Below are positions 6,995 to 9,199 of a stretch of 9,199 nt of DNA, one piece after another; within the stretch, counting starts at the first letter, position 1, and every line of letters begins with the position of its first letter. The notes beneath the pieces were generated by a model. The model was not told the origin of the DNA, made no database searches, and worked only from the letters and a program-made list of their open reading frames with translations. Made by a program: the position numbers and the translations under genes. Where the stretch lies: NCBI GenBank assembly GCA_964478125.1, contig CAYZGR010000086.1, forward strand, positions 1 through 9,199, read 5' to 3'. This DNA is from FW021-bin31 sp964478125 (lineage in GTDB: Bacteria > Bacteroidota > Bacteroidia > Chitinophagales > Chitinophagaceae).

Positions 6995-7636
6995 ATGAAC
7001 ACCGCTCCCACCACAACCACCGTACAAGACACTACCGGTAATCCTGCTGCATTGGGTTTATTCGGCTTTGGCGCCACCACCGTGCTGCTCAATTTTCATA
7101 ATGCCGGCTTTTTTACTATGGATTCCGTGATCCTCGGAATGGGAATTTTTGTAGGCGGCCTGGCGCAAGTCATTGCGGGGATACAGGAGTGGAAGAAGAA
7201 CAATACTTTTGGCGCTACGGCCTTCACGGCTTATGGCATGTTCTGGATAGCCCTGGTGGGTATTTTAATCATTCCCCGGAGCTCGTTTGGGGCAGACTTT
7301 GCACCGGATGCCGCCTCCATGGGCATTTTCCTGTTTCTGTGGGGCATATTCACATTGTATATGTTTTTCGGCACGCTCAAACTGAACAGGATGTTACAGG
7401 TTGTCTTTTTCACACTTACTATTTTGTTTTTTCTGCTGGCTATGGCCGAGTTCAATGAAAGCAAATCCCTGACCGCCCTGGCCGGGTACGAAGGTATCTT
7501 TTGCGGCCTTTCCGCTATGTACGGCAGCGCTGCCACAGTGCTGAACGAGGTGTTCGGGAGAACGGTACTTCCGGTAGGCGCCCCCGTTAAAAACCCCGAA
7601 GTGGATCCGTCGGAACTAAACAGGAGCCTGTCTTAA
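6995..7636 (+). CDS. Acetate uptake transporter, GPR1/FUN34/YaaH (SatP) family
   Basis: The 213-residue membrane protein matches the acetate/succinate-proton symporter family. It has the N-terminal family motif NPAALGLFGFG (16-26), the GIQEWKKNNTFGATAFTAYGMFW stretch (62-84; family pattern G-x-x-E then NTFG-TAF-YG-FW), and six hydrophobic segments at about 20-37, 46-63, 74-93, 106-126, 133-150 and 160-183. Both ends are polar and probably cytoplasmic. Length is normal for the family (about 190-240). I chose the ATG at 6995 over an in-frame TTG at 6974, because the TTG lies in the inverted repeat and possible -7 box, and the family N-terminus needs no extension. The gene ends in tandem stops TAA-TAG. 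It would bring acetate or related small carboxylates into the cytoplasm for acetyl-CoA synthesis. It follows the muropeptide enzyme by 143 bp, probably as a separate unit, and converges with the gene ending at 7760. Confidence 0.93.
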   Translation: MNTAPTTTTVQDTTGNPAALGLFGFGATTVLLNFHNAGFFTMDSVILGMGIFVGGLAQVIAGIQEWKKNNTFGATAFTAYGMFWIALVGILIIPRSSFGADFAPDAASMGIFLFLWGIFTLYMFFGTLKLNRMLQVVFFTLTILFFLLAMAEFNESKSLTALAGYEGIFCGLSAMYGSAATVLNEVFGRTVLPVGAPVKNPEVDPSELNRSLS

Positions 7637-7759
7637 TAGTTTCGGATCTTTCCGTGATCAGCAGTATCTACGTTTCGCAAGATAGGATAGAACCCGGATG
7701 ACACGGACCCGGCAGATCATCACAGATCTGATTTGCATAAATCATAAGGATCGGCGGTA

Positions 7760-8164
7760 TCAGGCTTTCATGCTGCCATACCAGGTATCCACTACCCCGC
7801 TTATGGCGCCGGTTATAGCCGCGGGCTGCTTACTAAGGATAGCCGCCCCCAGCGTCACAATGGCCGCGGCGAGATCAATTCCTTTCTGAATGTCCTGCAG
7901 TTGCGTGATGCCCTTGTTGATCTCGCGGGTAATCTGATGGATCTGTTCCAGCGATTGCGCCGCTTCATCCATGACCAAAGTCGTGGACAGGGCAAGAATG
8001 TCTTCCCCGTCATTGAGAATGGACCATTGCAGATCTCCGAGTTGCTTGTTCTTTGCCTTGGAGAACTTATCCCAGTTCTTATACCTGAAGTCCCCGATCG
8101 CCTGAGCCAGGCCCAAAAAGTCGTTAGCCAGCCGGTTTGCCTGTTGGGAAGTTAATTTTGCCAT
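7760..8164 (-). CDS. Small helical protein of unknown function with two C-terminal hydrophobic stretches
   Basis: I do not recognise this 134-residue protein. It looks all-helical: residues 3-28 and 56-95 have amphipathic heptad-like spacing (for example LEQIHQITREINKGITQLQDI at 72-92), with a charged stretch KNWDKFSKAKNK at 29-40. From 96 to 110 (IDLAAAIVTLGAAIL) and 114 to 125 (PAAITGAISGVV) it is hydrophobic, with a short SKQ turn between, so it could form a membrane-inserting or buried helical hairpin. There is no signal peptide and no cysteine. It begins 5 bp after the stop of the lipoprotein gene and is the last gene of that unit. The arrangement recalls helical membrane-active proteins, but that is only a shape argument and no known family motif is visible. 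A weak purine-rich stretch (AAAGAA) precedes the ATG. The reading frame is well supported by its tight spacing to the neighbour. Confidence 0.6.
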   Translation of the reverse strand: MAKLTSQQANRLANDFLGLAQAIGDFRYKNWDKFSKAKNKQLGDLQWSILNDGEDILALSTTLVMDEAAQSLEQIHQITREINKGITQLQDIQKGIDLAAAIVTLGAAILSKQPAAITGAISGVVDTWYGSMKA

Positions 8165-8169
8165 GCCGG

Positions 8170-9033
8170 TTATTCTTTGAGTTTATGGAATGCGGATCGT
8201 AAATCCCGGATGTCGCTCGCATACCGGGTGATCCGGGCGCTTAACGCTTTTGCACTCAACCTGTTTCGGTTGTCATAGAGCTTCTGGTGCCCTTCAGCTA
8301 TGGTCTCCAGGCTTTCTGCAAAGACATTAAGCCGGGCCATTTTTGAATCTATAGCAGCTATCCGGCGATAATAGGCGCTCGCCGCCGCTCTTTTTTCATA
8401 ATCGGATAAGTCGTCTTCTAAAAGGGTCTCTTTGTAAAATGCATAGAGCGTTTCCTTTCTGAACTTCAGCTCACCCCTGAGATTATCCCTGATAATAAAC
8501 TGAAATTTTTTCAGTAAAACATGTATAGGTTTATTCGCCTCCCCGATGTATTCTTTTATTTTTTTCCTGCGATAGGCATCTGTAGTGGCCCGGAGTAAAA
8601 TATGAGCGATCTGGGTGTAGGCTTCCGCCTGCTGCGGATTGATCTGCACGCTGCCATACTCCCCCGCCGACAGTGCGTTTTTTAACGCGTCGAAATGGTA
8701 ATGCGTTAACGCATTCCGGGATAAATCCGCCAGCCCGTCGAAATACCCCCGGATGGCTTGATAAAGGAATTGTGTAATGCTGTCAGCCTTTTGATAGACC
8801 GCGCAGTTACAGGTAAGCGCCCGTTTGATTTCGAGGCTCTTTACGGCGCTCAGCCGGCATCTTTCAAGACAATGTTGTTGAAAGGTATAATCGATCTCTT
8901 CAAAGCCCTGAAGGTCTGTTGAGGAGGTTTCCGAGAAATCATGGACTGCCCTCAGGCTCACGCAACCGGTAAGCCCGGCGCTAAGAACCAGCAGCCAGAG
9001 GCCTGCGCGCACTTCTTTTTTGGCCCCCTTCAT
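8170..9033 (-). CDS. Predicted lipoprotein, helical, with a four-cysteine cluster; function unknown
   Basis: The 287-residue protein starts with a lipoprotein signal: basic MKGAKKEVR, a hydrophobic stretch at 10-20, and the lipobox LTGC with C24 as the lipidated residue. It is therefore expected on the inner or outer membrane facing the periplasm. After an acidic/serine-rich segment (32-47) come four cysteines at 55, 59, 75 and 77 (CLERC and CNC), well placed to form two disulfides between neighbouring helices. The rest is strongly helical and charged, with long amphipathic stretches at about 155-205 and 215-285 that could be coiled coils (for example RLNVFAESLETIAEGHQKLYD at 234-254). No enzyme motif is visible and I cannot assign a family. 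Its ATG overlaps the stop of the preceding gene as ATGA, which points to translational coupling; no Shine-Dalgarno sequence is needed or seen. The next gene follows after 5 bp. Confidence 0.7.
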   Translation of the reverse strand: MKGAKKEVRAGLWLLVLSAGLTGCVSLRAVHDFSETSSTDLQGFEEIDYTFQQHCLERCRLSAVKSLEIKRALTCNCAVYQKADSITQFLYQAIRGYFDGLADLSRNALTHYHFDALKNALSAGEYGSVQINPQQAEAYTQIAHILLRATTDAYRRKKIKEYIGEANKPIHVLLKKFQFIIRDNLRGELKFRKETLYAFYKETLLEDDLSDYEKRAAASAYYRRIAAIDSKMARLNVFAESLETIAEGHQKLYDNRNRLSAKALSARITRYASDIRDLRSAFHKLKE

Positions 9034-9199
9034 TGATCAAAAGTTTCGATGTTCCTGTCGGGTTCAATATTTCGGATCCCGTCCATCTTCAGCCGGCTGA
9101 GCGGTGTTTCAGGACTTACGCTTCCTGTTATGATACCGGAAAAAGTGAAAATGTTTTCTATGCTGCAGCCCCGGCTTTTCAGCCTTTCGGCTATCTTAT
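9030..9199 (-). CDS. C-terminal part of a small protein resembling the I9/subtilisin-propeptide fold (partial at window edge)
   Basis: The minus-strand frame is open from the window edge (first full codon at 9197) to a TGA at 9032-9030, giving 55 residues: it begins KIAERLKSRGCSIENIF, has GIITGSV in the middle, and ends near GIRNIEPDRNIETFDQ. The order helix, strand, strand (GIITGSV), helix (ETPLSRLKMDG), strand (IRNIEPDR) is what one sees in the second half of subtilisin propeptide/peptidase inhibitor I9-like domains, where a glycine-rich central strand and a late IEPD-type segment are common. This is a resemblance seen by eye, not a proven match. The TGA shares bases with the ATG of the lipoprotein gene (ATGA), so the two genes are surely co-transcribed and probably translationally coupled. 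The N-terminus lies outside the window. Confidence 0.4.
   Translation of the reverse strand, partial: KIAERLKSRGCSIENIFTFSGIITGSVSPETPLSRLKMDGIRNIEPDRNIETFDQ

Noticed and set aside
7713..7730. Hairpin CAGATC-6-GATCTG in the convergent spacer as a terminator
   Set aside because: The stem is only 6 bp and no T-run follows on either strand, so it does not make a convincing intrinsic terminator.
7698..7889. A 63-residue plus-strand open frame between the convergent genes
   Set aside because: Most of it is antisense to the end of the 134-residue gene, no ribosome site is seen, and the protein has no distinctive features.

Overview
The window looks like chromosomal DNA from a member of the Bacteroidota, probably in or near the Chitinophagales or Sphingobacteriales. 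The evidence is the character of the proteins: a MutL ending in FGR, a short MutS-family ATPase beside it, and a periplasmic NagZ-type glycosidase fused to a serine hydrolase. Shine-Dalgarno signals are mostly weak and A-rich leaders precede most starts. The genus cannot be fixed from the sequence. There are no RNA genes, insertion sequences, integrases or CRISPR arrays.

Left part (28-3795, all minus strand): mutL is followed after 24 bp by a truncated-architecture MutS-family ATPase, and 57 bp further on by a gamma-class carbonic anhydrase family protein. mutL has a TTG start with a strong Shine-Dalgarno sequence. Its C-terminal endonuclease motifs are partly altered, but a beta-clamp-binding type motif is kept. 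The MutS-family gene is visibly AT-richer than both neighbours.

Middle (3879-7636, plus strand): an 83-bp divergent spacer with two adjacent 10-bp palindromes separates mutL from a 990-residue exported enzyme. That enzyme combines a NagZ-like GH3 beta-N-acetylglucosaminidase with a beta-lactamase-fold hydrolase resembling the muropeptide amidase AmiE, so it probably takes muropeptides apart in two consecutive steps. After a 143-bp spacer comes a six-helix acetate uptake transporter of the GPR1/FUN34/YaaH (SatP) family. Just ahead of the transporter is a 13-bp inverted repeat that overlaps its most likely -7 promoter element.

Right part (7760-9199, minus strand, convergent with the transporter): three tightly packed genes read from the right edge inward. 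They are the C-terminal end of a small protein that resembles the I9/subtilisin-propeptide fold, a 287-residue helical lipoprotein with a four-cysteine cluster, and a 134-residue helical protein ending in two hydrophobic stretches. The first two overlap by 4 bp (ATGA) and the last two are 5 bp apart. None of the three can be given a function, and this is the best candidate in the window for an undescribed system.
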